Shown here in pieces: positions 15,716 to 24,100 of a stretch of 39,093 nucleotides of DNA. Below the pieces are notes generated by a model, which saw only the letters and a list, made by a program, of their open reading frames with translations, ran no database searches and was not told the DNA's origin. The position numbers and the translations under genes are program-made. The DNA comes from Saprospiraceae bacterium (GTDB lineage: Bacteria > Bacteroidota > Bacteroidia > Chitinophagales > Saprospiraceae). The stretch's first letter is position 1. Every line of letters starts with the position of its first letter. The DNA is taken from contig JAHDIN010000026.1 of assembly GCA_020630775.1 (NCBI GenBank), forward strand, positions 1-39,093, in the 5' to 3' direction.

Positions 15716-17271
15716 ATACAATAGATTATATCGTCATCCTGAGTTATGTGATTGGCTTTCTTTTTTTAGGAAGACTATTTAAAGATTCTAAAAACAGAGA
15801 GGATTACTTTTTAGGTGGTCGATCTTTTCATTGGTTTCCTTTGTCATTAAGTACGGCTGCGACACAATTGTCCGCGATTTCATTTATTTCAGCGCCAGCC
15901 TTTGTAGGTCTGAAAGAAGGCGGCGGCCTGATGTGGTTGACTTATGAATTTGCAGTCCCATTAGCGATGTTGTTTCTGATGATCTATCTCATACCACCGA
16001 TGTTTAAAATGGGGATCGTCAGTGTCTATGAATTTTTGGAAAGACGATATCATGCATCAACAAGAGTTTTGTTGAGTGCGGTATTTCAGATATCTAGAGG
16101 TTTCGCGACGAGTGTCATGATTTATACAGTCGCCTTAATTTTGAAAAGTGTGATGGATATTCCGATGTGGCAAATCATCATATTGATCGGTGTGGTGACA
16201 TTGGTGTATTCTTATCAAGGTGGTATGAAAGCCGTCGTTTATGGGGATATGATCCAAATGATCATTCTATTTGGGGGTATCATCATTTGCTTTATCTATG
16301 GTTTGAAATATTTAGGAGGTTGGGACAACTTTATTGCTAATGTAGATACGGCTAGATTAACCGCTGTAGATTTTGGCAATATGGGCTTTAAGAAAGGAGA
16401 TGAGTTTGGATTTTGGCCAATGCTAATTGGGGGTTTCTTTTTATATGCTTCTTATTATGGAACCGATCAAAGTCAAGTGCAGAGATTGTTTTCTGCTAAA
16501 GATATAGGTACAGTTAGAAAGGCACTTTTATGTAATGGCTTAATGCGATTTCCGATAACATTAACCTATTGCATTATGGGTTTGATTATTGGGACGATGG
16601 TGCTGACCATGCCTGAATTTAAATCTATGATTCCGGTCGATAAACCGGATATGATGATCCCGATATTTATAAGAGAGTATTTGCCTCATGGCATCATAGG
16701 TATTTTGATGGTCGCGATTTTCTCAGCTGCCATGTCTTCATTAAGTAGTGCAATCAATAGTTTAAGTGCCGCCACAGTAGAAGACTTTTTTAATCGAGAT
16801 AAGCAACTCAAAGAGTCGACTTATATCAAGTACTCGAAAATGGCAGCCATCTTTTGGGGTGTGTTCTGTATCGTCTGCGCCTTCTTTACAGGAGATATTG
16901 CTAAGACGGTTATTGAGGCCATTAATAAGGTAGGGTCTTTATTCTATGGGCCAATACTCGCTACGTTTATATGTGCATTGGGCATCAAGAAAAGTAATGC
17001 TTTAGGTGCCAACGTTGGTCTTATTGCTGGTGTCCTTATTAACTTCGTATTGTGGAAGTTCTTTCCAGAAATATTTTGGTTTTGGTGGAATGCCATCGGC
17101 GGTATCGTCACCTTTACGTTGAATGTTGTCGTCAGTATGTTTACTTCAAACCAGAAGGAAAATAAATCCTTTGGCTTCGATAAAGTAAGCTATTCTAAAG
17201 CAGCCATTCTTCTTTTGTTCTTCATTATTATAGTCGTCGTTTCGATGAATATGTCGAACTTCCTATTGTAA
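15712..17271 (+). CDS. Sodium:solute symporter (SSS/SLC5 family)
   Basis: 519 residues with 13-14 membrane segments. Family marks: the N-terminal DYIVILSYVIGFLFLGR segment, NREDYFLGGRSFHWFPLSLS with the GG(R)S-W motif, STAATQLSAISFISAPAF, YGTDQSQVQRLFSAKD, and IIGILMVAIFSAAMSSLSSAINSLSA, which includes the sodium-site serines. The start overlaps the glycosidase gene, implying that the imported solute is that enzyme's substrate. With the outer-membrane TonB receptor this forms a full uptake path, with outer membrane passage, sodium-driven inner membrane uptake and cytoplasmic hydrolysis. Confidence 0.93.
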   Translation: MNTIDYIVILSYVIGFLFLGRLFKDSKNREDYFLGGRSFHWFPLSLSTAATQLSAISFISAPAFVGLKEGGGLMWLTYEFAVPLAMLFLMIYLIPPMFKMGIVSVYEFLERRYHASTRVLLSAVFQISRGFATSVMIYTVALILKSVMDIPMWQIIILIGVVTLVYSYQGGMKAVVYGDMIQMIILFGGIIICFIYGLKYLGGWDNFIANVDTARLTAVDFGNMGFKKGDEFGFWPMLIGGFFLYASYYGTDQSQVQRLFSAKDIGTVRKALLCNGLMRFPITLTYCIMGLIIGTMVLTMPEFKSMIPVDKPDMMIPIFIREYLPHGIIGILMVAIFSAAMSSLSSAINSLSAATVEDFFNRDKQLKESTYIKYSKMAAIFWGVFCIVCAFFTGDIAKTVIEAINKVGSLFYGPILATFICALGIKKSNALGANVGLIAGVLINFVLWKFFPEIFWFWWNAIGGIVTFTLNVVVSMFTSNQKENKSFGFDKVSYSKAAILLLFFIIIVVVSMNMSNFLL

Positions 17272-17273
17272 TT

Positions 17274-17928
17274 ATGAATTATAACCCGAACTATATAATA
17301 GGAATTGTAGCGAAAGTTCAAAGTTCAATAAAATCAAATATCTATGTGATGAATCATAGTTTTTACTATGGTGAAGAACAAACGTAGTGTTAGGTATTTG
17401 ATTTTGAAGTAATTTGGACTTGCAGTAGATTCTCTATTGCATAGTTCGGGTTAATACTACCTTGCTTTTTTTCTTATCGCTTTTATCCCTTTAGCTACTG
17501 CTTTCTATTGGTACAACCCCCAATCAAAAATTTCTAAGTGGTCAGGTATAAATGTCAGAAATCCAAAATCCTTTTCAATATTTGAATGGTTGTTCTTTTC
17601 TGTGGCCAGCTTCTCTATAGTCTATGGCTATATCAATCTCATCATACACCAAATGGGATTCTACGAACTATTTTTTACCGATATAATGATGGGGAGCGAA
17701 GAAGCCAAGCAAGTCGTCGAAGAATTTTTAGCTGTTTACGGCAATAAGCATCGACACTTTGGACACGGTGTTTTTCACGGAATCATCATCGCTTTCGTTT
17801 TTGTACTTCCTTTTTTGGGCTTAATTACCTTATTCCAAGGTAAGTCTAAAAAGTTTGTTGTACATCACTTTTCTTATTGGCTGGTGACTAGTGCTATAAT
17901 GGGCGGTTTTATTTCTGAGTTTGTTTAA
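17274..17928 (+). pseudogene. DUF1761-like membrane protein gene interrupted by a palindromic element
   Basis: An ATG at 17274, 2 bp after the symporter stop, reads Met-Asn-Tyr and runs straight into the 170-bp palindromic element (17283-17452), then stops. After the element the reading frame is open to 17928 without an upstream start codon: YYLAFFLIAFIPLATAFYWY, and so on, four membrane segments, and a CHxx-like HFGHGVFHGIIIAF block as in DUF1761 proteins of Bacteroidota. Joining both sides gives a natural start (MNYYLAFF). So the element landed at about codon 3 and the gene is broken. A re-start at TTG 17590 would lack the first helix. Function of DUF1761 is unknown. Confidence 0.7.
17283..17452. 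repeat. 170-bp palindromic element, copy 2
   Basis: Ends AACCCGAACTAT and ATAGTTCGGGTT are perfect inverted repeats. Inner blocks (AAAATCAAATA with TATTTGATTTT) pair, and the apex is CATAGT-TTTT-ACTATG (about 17356-17371). The whole element folds as one long hairpin. Same length and same ends as 3094-3262. No ORF, so movement would need an outside enzyme. Confidence 0.75.
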
Positions 17929-17929
17929 T

Positions 17930-18320
17930 TTTTGGCCCCATCCCGGCCTTCCCTTAGAAGGGAAGGAGTTAGTAGTTTCTTATACCATAAACCATAGACC
18001 TTATGCCTCCCAAGTCCCCTTTCAAGGGGATTTAGGGGTCTAAAAAACGATTTTATTTTATTTACTTTATTTCAGTTTGGACCCATCCCGGCCTTCCCTT
18101 GGAAGGGAAGGAGTTAGTAGCTCCTTAAACCATAATCCATAGACCCTATGCCACCCAAGTCCCCTTATAAGGGGATTTAGGGGTTCCAAAAACGATTTTA
18201 TTTTATTTACTTTATTCCAGTTTGGACCCATCCCGGCCTTCCCTTAGAAGGGAAGGAGTTAGTAGCTCCTTAAACCATAATCCATAGGCCCTATGCCTCC
18301 GTTAGGGGTCCCAAAAAAGA
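17930..18320. repeat. 145-bp noncoding tandem repeat, about 2.7 copies
   Basis: The block starting TCCCGGCCTTCCCTT occurs at 17941, 18086 and 18231, an exact 145-bp period. Each unit holds a hairpin CCTTCCCTT..AAGGGAAGG, a shared TTAGTAG..CCATA stretch, and a second hairpin AAGTCCCCTT..AAGGGGATT. The third copy lacks the second hairpin by a deletion. Units differ at only a few positions. This fills the gap 17929-18426 with no gene. Similar GC-rich hairpin repeats are seen between genes in other Bacteroidota. Confidence 0.85.
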
Positions 18321-18426
18321 GCTTTTAAATAATATATTATATGGCCAAAGTAACAAATAAAAAAAGACATACATCTCAATACCCCCACATAAAACCCTAA
18401 ATTAGAACCATAAATCATTATCCACC

Positions 18427-21192
18427 ATGCGACCCATATTACTTATCGTCCTCTTTAGAATAAGTACTACGCTACTAACAGGACAACAAATTATCGATAC
18501 TTCCTTTCAAAAATCCTCCTTGCCTACATATAACAAATACGTTATAAAAGACAACTACTCCAATACTGATTCTAGCTTCAAAACCATGGCTATACAGCAA
18601 CTTGATAGTGATTTTTTCAATCGTGGTTTTATATCGGATGTGGCTTTAACCATGCAAGGTCAGATGCCGGGCATTCAAACATATAATCGAGATGGGAATC
18701 CTAATAACGATGCCTTGTTTAGAGTAAGAGGCATCAATAGTTTTTTGCCACGCAGTCCTCAAATGATTATTATCGATGGGGTACCGAATCAATCTTTTAA
18801 TAATATAGATCCAAATGATATCGTTTCAGTCCGGATTCTAAAAGATGCCGCAAGTCAGTCTATTTATGGAATGCAAGGGACTAATGGTGTTGTAATGATA
18901 GAAACCAAAGCCAAGCAGTTTGAGCAGGATACATTTCAGATCCGTTATGAGGGGCAATGGAGTGCGTCTAGTATCGCGGCAACGACGCCAGCATTTACAG
19001 GGGATCAGTTTAGAGATATAGGGGGTTTTGATTTGGGTGGCAATACAGTTTGGGTTGATGAGATCACCCAGTCAGGATTAGCTCAGGCGCATCATCTAAG
19101 TATCAATGGTCGTAAGTCTGGTGTTAATTATTTTTTGAGTGGCCACTATCGAGATCTGACGGGTACTCTTAAAAATACGGGATATGATCGTGTAAACTTA
19201 AGAGGACAAATCTCTGGTAAATTGTTGGATGATAAATTAAGTTATCAATTGGATGCCAATATCAATAATGTCCAAAGGCAGATAGGGATCCCTGAAGCTT
19301 TTCGATATGTGAATAGTTTTAATCCTACAGCGCCATCATCAGAACAAGCATTACCCATCCCATATAATTGGTCGCAATTTGGCGGGTACTATGAAAACTT
19401 AGGATTGTTTAGTTCATTCAATCCTTTGTCTATGGTGGATCAAAATCTAAGAGAAGGCCGTTCTAGATGGGCGACCTTGGCATTAAATGTCAGCTACGAA
19501 ATATTACCCGATTTGGATGTGCATGTTAGGCATTCAAGAATAAGACGCTTTGACAATAGACGGTCGCTTTTTGCGCCTACATCTATATTTGGGGGTAATG
19601 CCGCCTTTCCAGCGGATTCACTCAGAGGCTTGGGTGTTTTAGCAGATACAGATAATGATTTTGATGTTACGGAAGTCTACTTTAATAAGAGTGACGTATT
19701 CTCGAATATCCAAATGCACAGCACCTTAGGTGTAGTTATGCAGCAAGGGAGATATGATCACTTACGCATTGATTTGACAGGCTATAAAGAAGATGGCATT
19801 TTAAATGCGGATAGGGCAGGGCAGTCCGCTGATTGGCAAGATGTGGCTACTAATACAGAACAACGTATTGAGGGATGGGATGATAACTTGATGCGTGTGT
19901 TTGGTGGTGTAGATATGTCAATCAATAAGCACTATTTTGTTGATGCCAATTTTGCTTTCAGTACCTCCAGTAAACTAGGAGAAAATGCAAATACGGGTTT
20001 CTTTTATGGTCTAGGCTTAGGCGCTGATATCAAAGCGATCAGTGATTTGCCCTCCTTTGATTATATGAATGTCCGAGCAAGCTACGGTGTTTCAGGAAAT
20101 TTACCTTTTGAAGGGGGCTTGTCAAAGGATAAATATCGTATCCGTACAACCAATGGCGTGACAGATTCTTTATTGGTCCAAGAAGCCAATCCCGATATGT
20201 CTTCAGAAAAGAAAAGAGAAATCAATTTAGGATTAGATCTTAAAAAATCTGGGTATTACCTGCATGTAGATATCTATCAAAAAGACCTATTTGATGTTAT
20301 ATATCAAGAGCCATCGAATTTTCCAGGTAGCTTCGGTAATCAGTTTCAGTTAAGTACACGCGGTGTCGACTTGAATCTCGGTTTTGATATCATCAATAAT
20401 ACCCATTCCCAACTAACCACTTGGGTAAATGTAGCCTATATCGCTTCTACTTTTAAGAATACTTGGGAAACACCCTTAGCAGTATTGGGACCCTCTGCAT
20501 TAGAGCAAGATCCCTTAGTTGTTGTTGCTGAAGACTTTAAATACGGTACCTTGCTAGCGCCAGACTTTGCATTCTCTGTCAATGAAACAGGTTTCCCAGA
20601 ATTCAATGATGTCAATGGTGATGGCCTTGTCAATGTGGCTTTTTCGAATTTTGAATTAGGGGGCGACTTTTTAGATGTCGGCAGTGGCGCTCCTACTTAT
20701 GAACTCGGTTGGGTCATCGATTACCGATATAAAGATTGGTCCATTTTCTCAGTATGGAGAGGAGCCTTCGGACATCAACTGTATAACAGAACCCGCTTGT
20801 TCCACGAAAATATCTCCAATGACCCCATTGTCAATAATGTGATCGAATCTGAATTGGCTTTTAATGGCATCCGCTTTCCTGTGTATTCTTCTTTGTTTAT
20901 AGAAGATGCCAGTTTTATCCGCTGGGATAATTTGAGCATATCCAAGAAAATCAACTTAAAGAACATGTGGCTCAATGACATGCACATCACATTGACAGCA
21001 ACAAATTTATTGACCATTAGCAACTACTCGGGCCTCAATCCAGAACCTTCCCTAGACGGGCGATTCGCCAACTTCTTTGGCTTGGACGAAATCAATGGCG
21101 CGGATAGGAACCCATTGGTTACAGGCATCGATAGCAGACGGTCGTTTTTGCCAACGCGGTCTGTGGCTTTAACGTTGAATTTGAATTTTTAG
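18427..21192 (+). CDS. SusC/RagA-type TonB-dependent receptor without SusD partner
   Basis: 921 residues. Signal peptide about 1-20. The plug domain follows almost directly (about 70-165): ALTMQGQMPGIQTYNRDGNPN, FRVRGINSF, MIIIDGVPNQSFNNIDPNDI, VRILKDAASQSIYGMQGTNG, all SusC/RagA signature blocks. The usual N-terminal CarboxypepD_reg domain of SusC is missing, so it is shorter than the usual about 1000 residues. The barrel ends in SVALTLNLNF with a terminal Phe. The next gene is an unrelated 124-residue protein, not SusD. The lone state suggests an orphan or decayed nutrient system, or a partner encoded elsewhere. The start ATG is preceded by an AT-rich leader after the 145-bp repeats. Confidence 0.88.
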   Translation: MRPILLIVLFRISTTLLTGQQIIDTSFQKSSLPTYNKYVIKDNYSNTDSSFKTMAIQQLDSDFFNRGFISDVALTMQGQMPGIQTYNRDGNPNNDALFRVRGINSFLPRSPQMIIIDGVPNQSFNNIDPNDIVSVRILKDAASQSIYGMQGTNGVVMIETKAKQFEQDTFQIRYEGQWSASSIAATTPAFTGDQFRDIGGFDLGGNTVWVDEITQSGLAQAHHLSINGRKSGVNYFLSGHYRDLTGTLKNTGYDRVNLRGQISGKLLDDKLSYQLDANINNVQRQIGIPEAFRYVNSFNPTAPSSEQALPIPYNWSQFGGYYENLGLFSSFNPLSMVDQNLREGRSRWATLALNVSYEILPDLDVHVRHSRIRRFDNRRSLFAPTSIFGGNAAFPADSLRGLGVLADTDNDFDVTEVYFNKSDVFSNIQMHSTLGVVMQQGRYDHLRIDLTGYKEDGILNADRAGQSADWQDVATNTEQRIEGWDDNLMRVFGGVDMSINKHYFVDANFAFSTSSKLGENANTGFFYGLGLGADIKAISDLPSFDYMNVRASYGVSGNLPFEGGLSKDKYRIRTTNGVTDSLLVQEANPDMSSEKKREINLGLDLKKSGYYLHVDIYQKDLFDVIYQEPSNFPGSFGNQFQLSTRGVDLNLGFDIINNTHSQLTTWVNVAYIASTFKNTWETPLAVLGPSALEQDPLVVVAEDFKYGTLLAPDFAFSVNETGFPEFNDVNGDGLVNVAFSNFELGGDFLDVGSGAPTYELGWVIDYRYKDWSIFSVWRGAFGHQLYNRTRLFHENISNDPIVNNVIESELAFNGIRFPVYSSLFIEDASFIRWDNLSISKKINLKNMWLNDMHITLTATNLLTISNYSGLNPEPSLDGRFANFFGLDEINGADRNPLVTGIDSRRSFLPTRSVALTLNLNF

Positions 21193-21274
21193 AGCTAAGG
21201 GCATGCGTGAAGTGGAATAGGATGGCTTATAGTGAGTAAGCTTTTTAGACTCTAATAAAAAACTAATCCATCTA

Positions 21275-21649
21275 ATGAATAATTTAATTACCTGGTGTTA
21301 TATCAACGCAGAAATCCTCGACCTCCAATCAAGATTTGAAGCCGCCTTTGACGCTGAAGAACTAATAAGAGACTATGATCAGGATTGGGAATGGTTGTAT
21401 GGCTATTCTAATCTAAATAATGGTATGGTCAATATAAGTCGTCAACACAAAATGAATAAGAGTATGTACGATAAACCATTGCGCATTAGAATAGAGACTG
21501 TCAATGAGATAACAGATGCGCTTTTATTCCAAACTGTAAAAGTGATACATGATGCATTCAAAACGACGGTCTATCAGGGTGTAATAAAAGACAGAGGTAT
21601 TGATCTAAGTGATTATTTAATGGAGGCGCAATATAAATATGAGATTTAA
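21275..21649 (+). CDS. Hypothetical protein
   Basis: 124 residues, acidic and Tyr/Trp rich N-terminal half (DYDQDWEWLYGYSNLNNG), no signal peptide or membrane helix, so probably cytoplasmic. I recognise no family. The 82-bp gap to the SusC-like gene gives no hint of a functional link. Coding status rests on a clean ATG, an uninterrupted frame and natural-looking residue composition. Confidence 0.6.
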   Translation: MNNLITWCYINAEILDLQSRFEAAFDAEELIRDYDQDWEWLYGYSNLNNGMVNISRQHKMNKSMYDKPLRIRIETVNEITDALLFQTVKVIHDAFKTTVYQGVIKDRGIDLSDYLMEAQYKYEI

Positions 21650-21897
21650 GACATGTTCATAATTGTATACCCTTCAGATTACGGCATAAATTTCAGATAA
21701 ATTATTTGTAGGATCTAGATCTATTGATGCAGATTATTTTTTATTTTAACGCATATACCCCTCTGAACTAATTTTATTTAATACTTATAGCTGGGTGGAC
21801 TTTGTCTGGTTAATGGCCTTTTAAAGGGTTTATTGCGGAAATGGGATATGCAAGGTTCTGGTTGTAAGGGAGTTATGAGAAAGCAAAATAAATCGAA

Positions 21898-23175
21898 ATG
21901 AAAATAAAAAGATTAGAACTTACAAATGTCAAGTGTTACAATAATCTTGAATTGTCATTTGAGACTTATTTGAATGATTTAAAAGGATTAAGAAACAAGA
22001 CAATCATACTTGGTAACAACGGGTCAGGTAAAACAACAATTTTAAAATCAATTGCTCTCCTATTATCTGGTAGCTCTGCATTTGGAGAACTATTAGGTGA
22101 TCCTAATTCCTGGATAAAGAAAAAATCCAAATACTGCATAATTAAAGGCCTTTTTGAAACTTCAGGTCAAGAAGAGAGAGATATAAGCATTATCATAAGA
22201 ACCGATGATACTTTGTCAAAGATCATTTCAAGAAACGCAGAATCATTTGATTTACTCGATCAAGCTCTTAATTATACTGAAAGAAATTACCTAAATATTG
22301 GATATGGAATACATAGAAGAATAGGAGGCTCGGGGTTTGAAAGTAAATCAAGCAACTTTAATAGTAGAAGAGCAGAGAATGTTGCAACTCTATTTAATAG
22401 TCAATCATCGCTTTTCCCTTTTGAGTCTTGGGTGATGGATATAGATTATCAAGAAGGAAGTGATGGTCTAAAGAGAATTAAAAAGTCTATTAATAAGTTA
22501 ATTCCCGACTCCAAATTTCATGGCATAGATAAGAAGAGAAAGAAAATTCTATTCAAAAATAAAGATGGGATAATTGAATTCGATCAATTGAGTGACGGGT
22601 TTCAGATTACCGCGAATTGGCTTGGAGACCTTCTTTATAGAATATCCAATACTTATGAAGATTATAAGGACCCTTTTAAAGCAAAATTTATTCTACTTGT
22701 AGATGAAATAGGACTTCATCTCCATCCGTCATGGCAAAGAACTATAGTTCAAAAAATAACTCAACTCTTTAAAAATGTACAAATAATTGCAACAACACAT
22801 TCGCCATTTATTGCCCAGCAAGCTGGCCCAGAGGAATTATATACCATTATTAGAAATAAACAAAGAAAACTTGATCTATTCCATTATGAAAACGACCCAA
22901 GAAAATTACTCATACATCAAATCATTATGTCTGATATTTTTGGAATAACAACAGATGAAAGTGTCTTTGTAGAAGAGTCAAAAAATGCAATAAGAAAAGA
23001 TCCATCATTGAAAGATGAAGCAGTTATAAAAACTCAAAGCTTGGGGTTAAAAAATATTGAGAAATTAAATGAAATACCGTTAAATCAATATTCTCATCAG
23101 TCACTGAATTTTGATGACTTGATAAAAAAATTAGATAAGGCTGCCCAAAAAATAAAAGATGAGAAAACTAAATAG
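21898..23175 (+). CDS. Septu-like AAA/ABC-type ATPase (PtuA-like)
   Basis: 425 residues, cytoplasmic. OLD/SMC-like ATPase: Walker A GNNGSGKTT at 39-47, signature-like QLSDGFQ at 230-236, Walker B FILLVDE at 264-270 followed by the family mark LHLHPSWQ (273-280), and switch His301 in IIATTHSPF. The C-terminal about 100 residues are charged and helical. ATPases of this type paired with an HNH protein form the Septu anti-phage system (PtuA/PtuB) and occur as retron effectors. The next gene, overlapping by 17 nt, encodes that HNH partner. No reverse transcriptase is nearby. The 248-bp upstream gap (21650-21897) has no gene. Confidence 0.85.
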   Translation: MKIKRLELTNVKCYNNLELSFETYLNDLKGLRNKTIILGNNGSGKTTILKSIALLLSGSSAFGELLGDPNSWIKKKSKYCIIKGLFETSGQEERDISIIIRTDDTLSKIISRNAESFDLLDQALNYTERNYLNIGYGIHRRIGGSGFESKSSNFNSRRAENVATLFNSQSSLFPFESWVMDIDYQEGSDGLKRIKKSINKLIPDSKFHGIDKKRKKILFKNKDGIIEFDQLSDGFQITANWLGDLLYRISNTYEDYKDPFKAKFILLVDEIGLHLHPSWQRTIVQKITQLFKNVQIIATTHSPFIAQQAGPEELYTIIRNKQRKLDLFHYENDPRKLLIHQIIMSDIFGITTDESVFVEESKNAIRKDPSLKDEAVIKTQSLGLKNIEKLNEIPLNQYSHQSLNFDDLIKKLDKAAQKIKDEKTK

Positions 23176-24010
23176 GCAAATAGATCCAACCACTTTCCCG
23201 GTTCAATTTACAGGAGTAAATAGGAGAAACTGGGAACTTGAATTATTAAAAGAGGCCAGAAGAGTTCGAAGAAAAGAGATTAAAAAAATTGATTTTAGAG
23301 GTAAAAGCAACAGATGGAAGAATGCAAAGGATAACCTATTATCAGAATCACTAAATAAGTGCGCTTATTGTGAATGCTATTTTCGAACTGTTGCATATGG
23401 AGATGTAGAACACTATAGACCAAAGAGTAAGTATTGGTGGTTAGCATATTCTTACTATAATTATTCAGCTTCATGTCAGTTGTGCAATCAAAAGTATAAA
23501 AAGGCAAAGTTTCCAAATACATCAGCCAGCTATAGTGGGCCTGTAATAAGACGAAATAGCAGCGACGAGTATTTATTAAGAACTGCAGGTAAACTCTCTG
23601 TAGACCCGTTAGATAACAGTGGTATAACCATCACTGAATTTAAACGAATACACAAAAAAGAAAGACCTCTATCTATTGACCCATACATAGATAATCCATC
23701 AAAATACTTTGGCTATAAGCATGACGATAGAACACGCGAGGTTTTAATTAAAGAAAAAAGTTCAAGCAAGAAAGAAATAGCTGAATCAGCTATAGACCTA
23801 TTTGGACTAAATAGAAAAGAGTTAAGAGACCTAAGATACCGTGGATTATTAACCTATCGGTTTATTAGAGATGCATCTGAGAATAGTATTGATCAGAACA
23901 GAAAAGAAGGTGCTAAACTAATATTAGAAACTGAATACTATAGCGATGAAGCTGAGTTTAGTGGAATGTATAATTATTTCAAGAATAGAAAATTAATCCC
24001 TTTCACATAG
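23159..24010 (+). CDS. HNH endonuclease, Septu PtuB-like
   Basis: 283 residues. Two zinc-binding pairs, C68-x2-C71 (CAYC) and C106-x2-C109 (CQLC), frame the nuclease core VEHYRPK (83-89) with His85, followed by N110..K..KFP, the arrangement seen in TIGR02646/PtuB-type HNH proteins. A later LSIDPYIDNPSKYF block matches the family's conserved DP...NP...F segment. The N-terminal 60 residues are basic and may bind DNA. Its start lies inside the end of the ATPase gene (17-nt overlap), so production is coupled. Expected role: DNA cleavage after phage infection, gated by the ATPase (established for Septu; inferred here). Confidence 0.85.
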   Translation: MRKLNRQIDPTTFPVQFTGVNRRNWELELLKEARRVRRKEIKKIDFRGKSNRWKNAKDNLLSESLNKCAYCECYFRTVAYGDVEHYRPKSKYWWLAYSYYNYSASCQLCNQKYKKAKFPNTSASYSGPVIRRNSSDEYLLRTAGKLSVDPLDNSGITITEFKRIHKKERPLSIDPYIDNPSKYFGYKHDDRTREVLIKEKSSSKKEIAESAIDLFGLNRKELRDLRYRGLLTYRFIRDASENSIDQNRKEGAKLILETEYYSDEAEFSGMYNYFKNRKLIPFT

Positions 24011-24100
24011 ACACAATATAACAAGCAACGATTACGATCATGCTTCCTCAGTCAGAACGACGGATGATTCCATATCGATACTTAGAATTATATAAAAATA

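Noticed and set aside
17930..18320. Tandem repeats as a CRISPR array
   Set aside because: The unit is 145 bp and repeats throughout, with no short repeat and unique spacer pattern, and no cas genes are nearby.
18427..21649. SusC/SusD pair
   Set aside because: The 124-residue neighbour is far too short for SusD, has no lipoprotein signal and no SusD features.
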